From Panopea generosa (lineage: Eukaryota > Mollusca > Bivalvia > Adapedonta > Hiatellidae): a DNA stretch of 64,000 nucleotides. Location: positions 47,117,228-47,181,227 of the forward strand of contig CM055901.1 of NCBI GenBank assembly GCA_029582155.1. Reading direction: 5' to 3'. The translations under genes and the position numbers were made by a program. Shown here piece after piece: positions 44,553 through 56,765 of this stretch. Position 1 is the stretch's first letter, and every line of letters begins with the position of its first letter. The notes under the pieces are model-generated. The model was not told the origin of the DNA and searched no databases. It was given only the letters and a program-made list of their open reading frames with translations.

Positions 44553-46657
44553 AGAGTTCAGAACACTTGTAACTCAAGTTGGTGGAATAGCAAATTTTAG
44601 GACAATTATAACTCAAGCTGGTGAAATGGAAGATTTCAGGACACTTGTAACACAAGCTGGTGAAATAACAGATGTCAGTATACTTGTAAGACAAGCTTGT
44701 GAAATAGCAATTTTCATAACACCTGTAACACAAGCTTATGAAATAGCAGATTTCAGTACACCTGTAACTCAAGCTGGTGAAATAGCAGATTTCAGGACAC
44801 TTTTAACTCAAGTTGGTTAAATAGCAAATTTCAAGACACATGTAACACAAGCTGGTGAAATAGCAGATTTCAGGACACTTGTAACACAAGATTGTGAAAT
44901 AACAGATTAACACAAGCTGGTGAAACAGCAGATTTCAGTTCACCTGTAACACAAACTTGTGAAATAGCAAATTTCAGTACACTTGTAACACAAGCTTGTG
45001 AAATAACAGATTTCAGTACGATTGTAACAAAAGAATGTGAAATAGCAACAGATTTCAGTACACTTGTAACACAAGCTTGTGAAATAACAGATTTCAGTAC
45101 TTGTAACTAAAGCTGGTGAAATAGTAGATTTCAGGACACTTTTAACACAAGCTTGTCAAATAACAGATTTCAGTACACTTGTAACACAAGCTTGTGAAAT
45201 AACAGATTTCAGTACACTTGTAATAAAAGCTTGTGAAATAGAAATTTTCATATCACCTGTAACACAAGCTGGTGAAACAACAGATTTCAGTACACTTGTA
45301 ACTGAAGCTTGAGAAATAGCAGATTTCAGTACACTTGTAACACAAGCTTGTGAAATAGCAATTTTCATAACACCTGTAACTCAAGCTGGTGAAATAGCAG
45401 ATTTAAGGACACTTGTAACTCAAGCTGGTTAAATAGCAAATTTCAGGACACTTGTAAAGCACATGCTGGTAAATTAACAGATAAACACAAGCTGGTGAAA
45501 CAGCAGATTTCAGTACACCTGTAACACAAACTTGTGAAATAGCAGATTTCAGTACACTTGTAACACAAGCTGGTGAAATAACAAATTTCAGTACGATTGT
45601 AACAAAAGAATGTGAAATAGCAACAGATTTCAGTACACTTGTAACACAAGCTTGTGAAATAACAGATTTCAGTATTTGTAACTCAAGCTTGTGAAATAGC
45701 AGATTTCAGGACAGTTGTAACACAAGCTTGTGAAATAATAGATTTCAGGACACATGTAACACAAGCTGGTGAAACAACAGATAAACACAATTTGGTGAAA
45801 CAGCAGATTTCAGTACACCTGTAACACAAACTTGTGAAATAGCAGATTTCAGGACACATGTAACACAAGCTGGTGAAATAACAGATAAACACAAGCTGGT
45901 GAAACAGCAGATTTCAGTACACCTGTAACACAAACTTGTGAAATAGCAGATTTCAGTACACTTGTAACACAAGCTTGTGAAATAACAGATTTCAGTAAGA
46001 TTGTAACAAAAGAATGTGAAACAGCAACAGATTTCAGTACACTTGTAACACAAGCTTGTGAAATAACAGATTTCAGTACTAGTAACTGAAGCTGTTGAAA
46101 TAGCAGATTTCAGGATACTTGTAACACAAACTTGTCAAATAACAGATTTCAGTACACTTGTAACACAAGCTTGTGAAATAGCAGATTTTAGTACACCTGT
46201 AACATAAACTTGTGAAATAGCAAATTTCAGTATACTTCTAACAAAAGCTTGCGAAATAGCAACATATTTCAGTACACTTGTAACACAAGATTGTGAAATA
46301 ACAGATTTCAGTTCACTTGTAACACAAGCTTGTGAAATAACAGATTTTAGTACACTTGTAATAAAAGCTTGAGAAATAGCAATTTTCATAGCACCTGTAA
46401 CACAAGCTTATGAAACAACAGATTTCAGTACACTTGTAACTGAAGCTTGAAAAATAGCAGAATCAGTACACTTGTAACACAAGCTGGTGAAAAAGCAGAT
46501 TACAGTACACTTGTATCACAAGCTTGTGAAATTGTAGATTTCAGTACACTTGTAACACAAGCTTGTGAAAAAGAAGAATTCAGAATTATTGTAACACAAG
46601 CTGGTGAAATAGCAGATTTCAGAACACTTGTAATACAAGCTGGTGAAATAGCATCAT
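44553..46657 (+). repeat. Minisatellite, about 39-bp unit, about 54 copies
   Basis: The unit is ACACTTGTAACACAAGCTTG plus TGAAATAACAGATTTCAGT with many variants. Segments such as ACAGATAAACACAAGCTGGT recur at 45478, 45778 and 45883, showing block duplications. The unit is a multiple of three, so long Cys/Tyr-rich and Ala/Ser-rich frames arise on both strands without being genes. Confidence 0.9.
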
Positions 46658-46824
46658 TTCATTGATGTATAAATAAATTATGTTGGGGTAAAGAGCTTTA
46701 TATTTGAACAGATATTTTCTCTGATTCACCAATGTTTATGCAAATATTCGTTAATTTCACTTATTTTAAATGTTTATATACATTATTAAATCTATCATGA
46801 CATTAATTTTGCTGTCTTAAAACA

Positions 46825-48340
46825 ACAAGAGGGCCACAATGGCCTTAAATCGCTCACCTCAATTTTTTTTGTGTGTGTGTGCACACAAGGTCAAAAAGGT
46901 TAAAACTGCATTTCAAGGATAATTACTTAAACATTTATAATCCAATTTGGTCTTTTCAAGAATTTATCCGAGATATAATGGTATATAACTACTGTGCAAG
47001 TTTGGTGAGAATCAAATAAAAATACTGGTGCTAGAGTGCTCACAAGTTCAAATAGAGCATTTTTTAATAATACAAGGGCCATAACTCTTACATTAAAAAT
47101 CCGATTTGGCCAGTTCAAGAACTTATCTGAGATATTATGGTTATACAACTACTGTGTAACTCTGGTGAGAATCAAATAAAAATACTGGTGCTGGAGTGCA
47201 CACACTGTCAAATAGTGCATTTTTTAATAATTCAAGGTCCATAACTCTGACATTAAAAATCCGATTTGGCCAGTTGAAGAACTTATGCGAGATATTATGG
47301 TTATACAACTACTGTGTAAGTTTGGTAAGAATAACAATAGTGCATTTTTTAATGTTTCATGGGCCATAACTCTGACATAAATTATCTGATTTGGACAGTT
47401 CAAGAACTTGTTTGAGATATTATTGTTATATAACTACTGTGCAAGTTTGGTGACGATCAAATGAATAATGCGGGTGCTAGAGTGCACACACAGTCAAATA
47501 GTACATTTTTTATGTTTCAAGGGTCATGACTTTACATAAATAATCCAATTTGGCCTTTTAAAGAAATTATCTGAGATATTATGGTTATATTACTACTGTG
47601 TAAGTTTGGTGAGAATCAAATGAAAAATACTGGTGCTAGAGTGCACACATGGTCAAATAGTGCATTTTTTAATAATTCAAGGATCATACTGACATTAAAA
47701 ATCCAATTTGGCCAGTTGAAGAACTTATCTGAGATATTATGGCTATACAACTACTGTGTAAGTTTGGTGAGAATTAAATAAAAAAAAACGGGTGCTAGAG
47801 TGCACACAAGGTCAAATAGTGCATTGTTTAATGTTTCATGTTCCGTAACTCTGACATAAATGATCTGATTTGGACAGTTTAAAAACTTGTTCGAGATATT
47901 ATGGTTATATAACTACTGTGCAAGTTTGGTGAAGAGCAAATGAAAAATGCAGCTGCTAGAGTGCACACATAGTCCAATAGTACATTCTTTTATGTTTCAA
48001 GGGCCATGACTCTGGCATTAATATTCTGATTTGGTCAGTTCAAAAACTTGTCCTAGATTTTTATGGTTATGTAACTTCTGTGCAAGTTTAATGAAGATCA
48101 AATGAATAATGCAGGTGCTAAAGTGCACATAAGGTCAAATAGTGTATTTTTTTTATGTTTCAAGGGCCATAACTCTGACATTAATAATCTGATTCGGCCA
48201 GTTCAAAAACTTGTCCGAGATATTATTGTTATATAACTACTGTAGAAGTTTAGTGAAGATCCAATGAAGAATGCGAGTGCTAGAGTGCACACAACAAAAG
48301 TTCATGGACAGACACCATGTGATCAGAATAGCTTTGCTAA
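46825..48340 (+). mobile_element. ACAAGAG-type element, family B, full length (1,516 bp)
   Basis: The 5' end is ACAAGAGGGCCACAATGGCC, then AAATCGCTCACCT. About eight core units of 150-180 bp follow (CAAGGGCCATAACTCTGACA, TTTGGCCAGTTCAAGAACTT, GAGATATTATGGTTATATAA, CTACTGTGCAAGTTTGGTGA, GGTGCTAGAGTGCACACA). The 3' end is ACAGACACCATGTGATCAGA, then ATAGCTTTGCTAA. It shares the termini of family A (ACAAGAG start, TGATCAxAATAGCT and CTAA end) but has an unrelated core. Confidence 0.75.
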
Positions 48341-49245
48341 AAATAGAAAGATGTCAGAAAATATTAAAATGTTTTCAAGAAGCTCTTGAAATAAGACTTG
48401 AATTTCTTTGATTTTTTTTTATAAAAAAAAAAGAAACTTGTTTTGTATATTATTTATGTTTTTTTACAATATAATGTTTTCTTAGACTAATGTCTTTGTA
48501 AAATTTTGTAAGTGGACATAGGTGAGATATTGACGATTTCTTTATATACTGAAAACTTGTTAATTTTCCTGGTATTAAAGTACAACAAGTAATTTTACCG
48601 ATATTTAACAATTCATTTAATTGATGTTTTTTCCAATTAAATATCGATATTCATAGATGATTTTACTTATTAATATCAATTATTCCATATTTATCATTCA
48701 TGCCTGCACAGCAATCTACAAACCACTGCCTTCACTTGGAGTAGTATAAACAAGCCATAATGGCAGAAACATGACAAAACATGACTACCAAGTCAAAATG
48801 CTTATAGGGTCAGAGATGGACGTGTTTATGTAGAAGTCCATGTGTTTATTATTAACATGTCAGAGCTGTTATAAACACTACAAAGGTTATGTTTTAACAC
48901 TTCTTTCATAACTCAAGTAAGTCATTTCTTACACTGAAAAACAGTCCCTCCCAAGCCTAAATATTGCTGGGGCAGCGTTATATGTGCATTTAGAGCCAGA
49001 ACATAATTAATGAATAAAACAATTGACTAATTACTGCAAATATCATTGCTGGAAGGTTTCTTTTAAAGATTTTTACATTTAAATGTTATTTCCCGCCCTG
49101 GGACACACATACAGTCTTGTGGCTTGTTACGTTTTATTTATTTCAATGAAATTTTACAACAAAATTCACAACTATTTATTACCATTGTACAACATGTATT
49201 TCCATTAACTGATAACTTTTGTACATTTTGTTACAGCCATTGAGC
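48341..49245. other. Unassigned stretch
   Basis: AT-rich DNA; no gene, exon or family repeat was recognised. Confidence 0.5.
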
Positions 49246-49452
49246 AACAATAGAACTTCAATGGCTAGAACCTGGATGACTGGAACACCACATGTATCTC
49301 AAACCACTTATCTGGTCCTGGCCAAATTCCTATTTTGATGTATACACATGTACATGTATCCCGTGATGTTGAACAATACTTGGCTCAAGCAACCCTGAAC
49401 TCCAACTATTTTGTCCAGTCCTGTTGGGTTCGAGCCATTGAAGTTCTACTGT
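49246..49452. mobile_element. Short MITE with TAGAACTTCAATGGCT termini
   Basis: The left AATAGAACTTCAATGGCTAG and right (reverse complement) CAGTAGAACTTCAATGGCTC ends are inverted and enclose about 160 bp. There is no internal frame. The size and pogo-like CAGT end suggest a Tc1/pogo MITE (inference). Confidence 0.65.
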
Positions 49453-49839
49453 ATATAAAGGAATCAGACAAAGATTAAATTTTTGTTTTTTTGTTCACTG
49501 GTTCACTTTCATGTTTTGCAGCCAGAAGTGGAATGAAAAATGACAACTCCCTGGTTTCTCAATATTTAACTGAATATCATTTGCTGTTTATCATTAATAC
49601 AATTGTTACTTTCTGCTGGTCTCCTGGTCATAAGGAATTTGCAAAAATGATAAAATGGACAAGGCTGCAAGTAAAGACATGCAGGAACTTGAATAATTCT
49701 AATTTTAAACTTCCTTTTTACAGATTTTATATCTATTATTGAACAAGTTGGCTGCTTTTCAAAAGCATCCAATTGTTAGGTCTTATAAAAGATGTGGCAA
49801 TTAAAGTGAATGAATGTGTAAGTTTGTTTCCTTGTACAG
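49453..49839. other. Unassigned stretch leading to a candidate exon
   Basis: The opposed 83- and 68-codon frames at 49491-49742 and 49566-49772 have no recognisable motifs. The right edge carries the pyrimidine-rich TTTGTTTCCTTGTACAG that precedes the candidate exon. Confidence 0.4.
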
Positions 49840-49909
49840 GGTACTAAATGCATTGGTGATACCAAATCCCGACAAGGTTTCGGCTGACACAGCGAATTCC
49901 GGGCTGCAG
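49840..49909 (+). CDS. Candidate internal coding exon, product unknown
   Basis: A 70-bp block of higher GC lies between an acceptor (TTTCCTTGTACAG ending at 49839) and a donor (CTGCAG^GTGTGC). One frame is open and ends in phase 0; it starts with one base completing the previous codon, then VLNA and LVIPNPDKVSADTANSGLQ. The next candidate exon on this strand, at 57479, starts in phase 0, so the two are splice-compatible. I do not recognise the protein. The opposite strand is also open over this stretch, so frame alone proves little. Confidence 0.3.
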
Positions 49910-51237
49910 GTGTGCCTGATAGTAATGTACTGATCACAGTCATTATGTATTGCTGCTTATATATTGTCTATAGCACTTACTGCTATGTTCTACCCAATTT
50001 TCTACTGTGATAATAATATATTTTAAATAATTCAAATACATATTTTTAATTAATTTGTGGCTATATTATTTTTGAAAAACAACAGTTAAAAATTACTGTT
50101 TTTCAAGAATTTGTGCATAATACAGTTCGGCGATATATATTTAATTCTGACGACATGCTGAAAATATGTCACACCAGTAAACTATCTTTATATTTCTATT
50201 GTATCAAGTAAAATAAACAACTGTAGCTGTTTAATTTTGTTATTTTTGGTTAGGTTGCATGTGGTGAATGCCATGTTTTTAACACGTGATCGTGATGTTT
50301 CAATATGGCAGCGCCCCGAGTCAATTTCTTAACTGGCCCTTATATATGGTTTGGTCGCTAATGAGACCTTACCAAAAATATATCTTTAGCTTATGGCAAT
50401 CCTCAACAGACCTTGCTATCAATAATAACATTATTTATAACCAATACTAGGCGATATGGTATTCTAGCAATATAAGCACTGATCGAGAAGCTGTTTCAGC
50501 AGGATACCGAATTGGCCATACACTGTGTATCCATTCGCTTCTTTTAAAATGAGAACAAAGTTGTACTGCTTACTGACAAACACATACTGATCGACTGTGT
50601 GGACTTTGTTCCTTTCCCATAATAAATACTGAAGTCGGTAATATGAAAGAACTTTTTAACAAAATTGAGGCAACACCAGTATTTGATGTTTTATAAGAAG
50701 TTAAACTTTTAAATAATTTTTAATTTAAAACATGTCAACAGGTTCATTATGTTTTATTGCTATTCCCTAATATCATTTATTTATGAATGTCTCTCAATGA
50801 TTTCCTTATTTATTTATTAGTTAAAAGTTTTGTCTATATTTTTAACATATTTAATTTTTATATACATGTATTTCAATCATATCACTGTCATTAACCTTTG
50901 TGCAGACAACATAACCTATTTATTTATCAACATGTCATAAAATTCCATTTATTCATTCATTATTTCATTACTGGGCAGGGTTTTCAAAAACTTTTGAAGT
51001 AGGAGAGTGAAAGGGGGCTCTGGAGGTCCTCCGCAAAAAAAAGAAGAAATTCAGCTGAAAATAGGCAGGTGTTAAAGTAAAAATAGCCAGGGGGAAAACA
51101 GATACAGGTAAGACAGAAAAGATACAAGCAGTGTCAGAGTGGTAAGTGGTCACTGACATCAATCTAGACCATGGAGAACCCTGAAAATTTATCCAGATAA
51201 TACTCATCAAGGATTAATAAAATCAGTACATGTATAT
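49910..51237. other. Unassigned stretch, partly promoter-like
   Basis: 50280-50340 is GC-richer (CACGTGATCGTGATG, CAATATGGCAGCGCC) and followed by TATATATGG. It has features of a promoter but no attached exon. The rest is AT-rich. The 80-codon minus-strand frame 50968-51210 has no recognised motif. Confidence 0.3.
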
Positions 51238-51402
51238 AGAGCACATGGTCAAGTTGTCAAATGTCCCAGGATCGACGGGTCATGGCTTTGATCCCCCACC
51301 AAGGCTATCTTAAGCAATTAAGATACTTTTTCTGCATATGCTTATTCTACTAATGAAAACTTTAAGCGTGGTTCATCTATAAATAATTAAGTTAAAAATA
51401 CA
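51238..51402 (+). mobile_element. tRNA-derived SINE, family 3, strongly diverged
   Basis: GAGCACATGGTCAAGTTGTC, GGCTTTGATCCCCCACC (box B region), TTTTCTGCATATGCTTATTC and the AAATAATTAAGTTAAAA tail follow the family order. Confidence 0.5.
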
Positions 51403-52078
51403 TTGACTATAAGTACCAATTGATCTTCAAATTAAATATTACATTAAATAATTACATTTTCCAACAGATTAACACTTCACTGGTTTGACATTTTTAATCG
51501 CTGAGTAAAGAAGAGATAATAAGAGACAATCTATCTACATCAGATACAAACACTGGCCAATACATCATTAAACCCCTCTTTGATAGTTAATACATTTAAA
51601 TCCAATTAGACACACAAAACACCATCCATGTAGCCATAGAATAACTAAATCCACACATCAACCTAATCATAACATTATGTTTTGACACTGTGATCACTTC
51701 CGATTCACTGCTCGACTTATACTTCAGTAGTTTCAGTTTCCTTTTATGTTGACTTAAAACACTATGCACATACAGTCAGTTATTACTGTATCATGTGTGT
51801 TCAATAAGAGTTACTTTATTTACTATCATTAAATTATCCATTGTTTCTCTGTCATATTTTATTTGGAAACTTATCATGACTATCTGTAAACTAACCCCAT
51901 GAACTTAGAGGAAATATCATCCAGAAGATTAGAGCAAGCACTGAAAGATGAGTAAGTCGATCTTGTAAGTGGTATTACAAACTGATTGACACATGTGGAT
52001 AAGCCATGTATAATAGTGATAGCTTGTGAAATACCAAGTGCAGAATTAGCACAACTATGCGCAGATTTAAACACTGAG
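51403..52078. other. Unassigned stretch
   Basis: No gene or repeat family was recognised. The 64-codon minus-strand frame 51880-52074 is not supported. Confidence 0.5.
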
Positions 52079-52245
52079 TAGCAAAACTATGTGCAGCATA
52101 ATACTGCGAACTAGATAGTAGAGTTACCAAAACTATGTGCAGCATAATACAGTGAACTAGATAATAGAGTTAGCAAACCTATGTGCATCATAATACAGTG
52201 AACTAGATAATAGAGTTAGCAAAACTATGTGCAGGATAATTCTGA
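52079..52245 (+). repeat. Short tandem repeat, about 47-bp unit, 3-4 copies
   Basis: The unit contains AGCAAAACTATGTGCAGCAT, AATACAGTGAACTAGATAAT and AGAGTT, with few differences between copies. Confidence 0.85.
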
Positions 52246-52326
52246 GAACAAGAGGTTACTACTATCGTGGTCATATATCCCACCACCTCATTTACCCTAA
52301 AGGCATTTCCAGAGAAGTGGATTTAA

Positions 52327-53543
52327 ACCAGAGGGCCAGGATGGCTCTATATCCCTCACCTGACTGACCTTGAGTCACCCAACATAAGTAGATTATATAA
52401 TACATGTACACTCAAAATTCCAGAAAGACGAGATGTAACAGATGCGTAGAAGAGTTCAAACTTGGTAGAGGTTCACCCATGGTAAATATCAGTGAAATTA
52501 CATCAAAATCAGGTCAGTAGATTCTGACAAGAAGGCTTTTGAAGTTTTTACTATAGATGCTAAGTCTTTGAACTAAGATAAAAATCCAGTTCCAGCAGAA
52601 AACTAACCTGTTATGTTTGAGAACGGTTTCAAACTAAAGCATCAGACTAAACTATTGTGCATGAAACAATCTGCAGTTCCAGCACAATAAATATTCCTAT
52701 GAGTTTCAAACAAAAGTCTTCCCAAAGTCTATCACTTGAAAGAATCTTTGTCGCAGTGCACTCTCCCCCAAAAACAATTAAGCTCTTCCTCCAAGATTTC
52801 AATTACACTAATCTTTGACACTGAAAATCTCAAGCAGACTTCTTGCTGTAATGAAACTAGCTAAAAATATGGTATTGCTTTATTATGAAGCAGTAAACCA
52901 TCCCTGTCTGAACCATAAAAACTATGACTATTATATTCAGAAAAACACATATTTTAAAAGGGTTCATGATATATGAATAATATTCAATCATTGATTATAA
53001 TTGTTTCATTCATCTTTTTATGATGAAATATCTTATATCTGGTATAATATTGTATAATAATAGCAAAAAAAAAAATTATTTAAAGAGTTTGTTAAAATAA
53101 TTGCTATATACAGACATATATGCTATAAAACAGGGGAAGTAATTTAACATCAAACTAACCCCACCCCCTGGCTGCCATGTTTTTTGACAAATCATGATGG
53201 TTTAAACAAACTTGGTAGAGTCACCCAGGGAACATTTCTGTGAAATTATTTTAAAATCGAGCCAGTAGTTTTTGACAAGAAGATTTTTTAAGTTTTTACT
53301 ATAGCTTATATAGTAAACTAACCCCACCCCCTGGCTGCCATGTTTTTTGACGAATCAAGATGGCTTGAACAAACGTGGTAGAGGGTCACCCAAGGAACAT
53401 TTCTGTGAAATTATATCAAAATTGGCCCAGTGGTTTCAAAGGAAAAGTTGTTAAAAGCTAAAAGTTAACGACGGAAGACAGACGACGGACACCAGGCGAT
53501 CACAAAAGCTTACCTGTAAGCCTTTGGCTCATGTGAGCTAATT
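52327..53543 (+). mobile_element. ACAAGAG-type element, family A, interrupted copy
   Basis: 52327-52557 matches the 5' part (GAGGGCCAGGATGGCTC to TTTGAAGTTTTTACTATAG). 53150-53543 matches the last core units and the 3' end, with an eroded hairpin (AGCTTACCTG...ATGTGAGCTAA). Between them are about 590 bp of unrelated sequence. That is either an insertion with concurrent loss of core units or two separate copies. The middle was not identified. Confidence 0.6.
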
Positions 53544-53574
53544 ATGCAAAATGAAAAAGTCGCCAAGCACATAA

Positions 53575-54225
53575 ATCATAAAACTGAAATACGTAGCCAA
53601 CTGTTATATGACACATTGTCTTGTCCCAGTGAGCACTGGCGTGATGTTCTAAATTGAACCATAAATATGAAAGTTATAACCCCAAATCAAAAGAAAAATT
53701 ATCTTTGACGAACAGAACCAACTTATTCGCATGACACATTGTCTTGGGCTGGTTAGCATTTGTGCCAATTCCCTATCACAACTAAAGAAGATATGGTCCA
53801 AATTATATACAGCAGTGGACGGATGGACAGAGCTGTGACCTTGACCTTTGAAGAACAGACCCAAGTCATTCACATGACACATCATCTTGTCCTAGTTAAA
53901 CATTTGTGCTGAGTTATTTAAAATTCCAATCACAACTAAAGAAGATATGGTCTGGACAAGAGGAAACACAGTGTATTCAATGGCTTTCCAAACACTTGAC
54001 CTTGAGCTATGACCTAGACCTTTGACGAACAGACCCAAGTCATTTGCAAGACGCATCGTCTTGTCCTAGTGAACATTTGTGCCAATTTATTTGAAATTCC
54101 AATCACAACTGAAGGAGATATGTTGATGACGAATGGACGGATGGATGTAGGGATGGACGGACGCACTGATGTAGCCCAATTCTATATCCCCCTGCTCCGC
54201 TCTATGAGCGGTGGCAGGGGATAAC
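53575..54225 (+). repeat. Core-repeat element, family C, with terminal hairpin
   Basis: About three to four core units of about 160 bp carry TTTGACGAACAGACCCAAGT, CATGACACATxxTCTTGTCC and CACAACTAAAGAAGATATGG. The right end CCCCCTGCTCCGCT...AGCGGTGGCAGGGG folds into a hairpin followed by ATAA. It differs from families A and B in sequence but not in plan. The 78-codon frame over it is not a gene. Confidence 0.65.
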
Positions 54226-54604
54226 AAGATAATAGAGTTGGCAAATTAAACTTAATAGCAAAACCATTGCATCAAAATACTGCATATTGGATGATAATTC
54301 TTATATTTACCTTAATCAGGTATGAGTTTTGTATATGTTCTTATTGTTATATTAAGACTTGGTTAACTCAGACATTATAGTTACTTTTCTGCCAGGGCCA
54401 GTATTCATAAAGCTTCTTTATTAATTTCTATATTAATTTTCACATCAGTTTCTATGGTACCAGTACATATTTTAGTGAATCATTTCTTGGATGATCCACA
54501 AATTTAGATCTAATGAAACATAAGCTAGATAATCCAGGAGAATGCTTTCAAAATGAATTCTGATGGTAATAAGTGGATTTTTTTAACTTACGATGTTATT
54601 GTAA

Positions 54605-55364
54605 ACAAGAGGCCCAATAAGGCTTGTGCTGAATCTATAGGAAACATAAGTATTTTGAACCCTGATGTAAAGATGACTTTTGGGAGATACAATATACTTT
54701 GGAAATTTTGTTAAATGCTAAATGCTTTTGTGATTATAATGTAAAAATTTAAATGAATCATGCATTTTTTTACACTTTAAGGACACATAACTTTCCTCAT
54801 AATGGTTGTTGTTGTATGGTGTTTAGCAATGCTTTCAACAATTTTTCAATTATATCATGATGGTGGCTGTGGGATACACTATTCTATGCACTGCAACACC
54901 AGAGTATCGTGCCACAGACACATGGTAGGATACCCCACCCAGTCACATTATACTGACACCAGGCAGCCCATCCTCCTCTAAGTGCTGTGCACTAAACGTG
55001 GAAGCTTCTAGTACCATTTTTCAAGTCTTTGGTATGACCTGGCCGGGGATGGAACCCACAAGCTTCCACAGACAGGACTGACATTCCAACTCTACACTAC
55101 CACTGTGTTTTCCCATAATGTTCCAACTGAACTCAATCAAGATTTTTCTTAATCTACATTTCGTGTATGTTTGCCATTAATAAAAGAAAAATAAAGGCTT
55201 TTAATATGGTAAAATCTTTGTCAAACTGTGACACTGTGCTGAAACTAATTTAACATAAATGAGACCAATGACAATGGCCATGACTAAGTTTACCTCAAGC
55301 CAAATCCCATACTCCCTGTTCCTGTTAGGAATCTATTCTCAAAACTTCATCAAAATTTATATTG
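54605..55364 (+). repeat. ACAAGAG-type element, family D, carrying a SINE
   Basis: It starts ACAAGAGGCCCAATAAGGCT. A family 1 SINE is inserted at 54804-55108, and the element resumes to TCAAAACTTCATCAAAATTT and AAGTTATTGAGAAGAAACC. That last phrase is the unit of the array that follows, so the array grew from this element's 3' part. Confidence 0.55.
54804..55108 (-). mobile_element. tRNA-derived SINE, family 1
   Basis: On the plus strand: TTGTTGTTGTATGGTGTTTA (reversed tail), CAGAGTATCGTGCCACAGAC, ACCATTTTTCAAGTCTTTGG, GGGATGGAACCCACAAG (reversed box B) and ACTCTACACTACCACTGTG (reversed head). The flanks TTTCCTCATAATG and TTTTCCCATAATG look like an eroded target duplication. Confidence 0.8.
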
Positions 55365-55872
55365 TAAAGTTATTGAGAAGAAACCATGGATGAATAAATG
55401 ATTATCAAACAAAAAAGTTATTGAGAAGAAAACACGGATGAATAAATGATAATCAAACAAAAAAGTTATTGAGAAGAAACCACAGATGAACAAAAAAGTT
55501 ATTGAGAAGAAACCACGGATGAATAAATGATTATCAAACAAAAAAGTTATTGAGAAGAAACCACGGATGAATAAATGATTATCATACAAAAAAGTTATTG
55601 AGAAGAAACCACGGATGAATAAATGATTATCAAACAAAAAAGTTATTGAGAAGAAACCATGGATGAATAAATGATTATCATACAAAAAAGTTATTGAGAA
55701 GAAACCACAGATGAATAAATTATTATCAAACAAAAAAGTTATTGAGAAGAAACCACGGATGAATAAATGATTATCAAACAAAAAAGTTATTGAAAAGAAA
55801 CCATGGATGAATAAATGATTATCATACAAAAAAGTTATTGAGAAGAAACCACGGATGAATAAATGATTAACA
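55365..55872 (+). repeat. Minisatellite, 48-bp unit, about 11 copies
   Basis: The unit is AAAGTTATTGAGAAGAAACC, ACGGATGAATAAATGATTAT, CAAACAAA. Since 48 is a multiple of three, the minus strand shows a 184-codon frame of 16-residue hydrophobic repeats (HLFIRGFFSITFLFDN). There is no start-region, signal or splice evidence, and the origin from a noncoding repeat argues against coding. Confidence 0.9.
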
Positions 55873-56389
55873 AACAAAAGGAATGCTTCAAAGCATGCAT
55901 GCATGTAAATAAAATAATGAACAGATGGATAATGGTAACACTATAATTATGGTCTCGTACTCTCATTCTTAGAACTTCATCTGTAAATACTAAGAGACAA
56001 GAATCGCAATAACATTGCTTCATCTGACGTTAGAGGAGTTAAATAACAATGAAATGACTTGCAACATTAGATTATTTACCAACTTGTACTCTATATGTTG
56101 TCTGAGATGTAAAATCAATTCTAAGGAAATGTCCAATGGTGACACTTTGTAACTTCAAAATATCTCCTCGTAATGGATATTATGTGGGATTATCGACACT
56201 GTCTCCAATTTAATTATTTTCCAAATGTTTGGTTGGTTGTACTCTACTATACATTGGCATAGCGAATTCAATTTACAAAAGGTTCTGTAACGAGATTTGC
56301 AGAAAAGGAATTCAGAAGCTAAACTGATTGATACATTTGCTTGATCGATATTTCAACTATCTCACTTCGGTTTCATCGACATTTTACTT
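55873..56389. other. Unassigned stretch
   Basis: No coding or repeat signal was recognised beyond the array edge. Confidence 0.5.
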
Positions 56390-56765
56390 AAATACTTAAA
56401 AACTTTTAACTGAGCTTTGACTGGTTGACTTATCTATTATATAATCAATATTAATGAAATCATGTGTACTTTTACTGGAACCAGTCTAAACTCATGATCA
56501 CTTGGCTGCTTTTCTTACATTTAAGTTACTAAGTATTTAAGTATATGTTAGTGAAACAGGAACCAGGCTTCTGCTAAACTTAAAATCTTAAAAACTTAAC
56601 TAAAATTTGACTGGTTATTTATCTATGATATAATCAGGTTAATGAAACTATTATGTAGTTTTACTGGAACCAGTCTAAAATCATGATCATATGGCTGCAT
56701 TTAATTTTTTAAGTATTTAGATATATATAATGTTGGTAAAACAGCAGCCCAATCTCCTAAAATTG
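56390..56765 (+). repeat. Tandem duplication of about 190 bp
   Basis: The blocks TTTGACTGGTT, TTTTACTGGAACCAGTCTAA, TCATGATCA and ATGGCTGC/TTGGCTGC recur in the same order at about 56415-56530 and 56608-56705. Confidence 0.75.

Noticed and set aside
45443-46053. Cys/Tyr-rich repeat frames on the minus strand
   Set aside because: The 39-bp unit is a multiple of three, so open repeats arise automatically. Several frames and both strands are open, and indels break them at random.
49891-49911. GAATTC next to CGGGCTGCAG, resembling a cloning polylinker
   Set aside because: The order does not match a vector polylinker, and flanking sequence continues without vector features. Coincidence is more likely.
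50440-50560. Acceptor-like GCTGTTTCAG followed by a short open frame
   Set aside because: The frame is 15 codons and ends in a stop with no donor; too weak to report as an exon.
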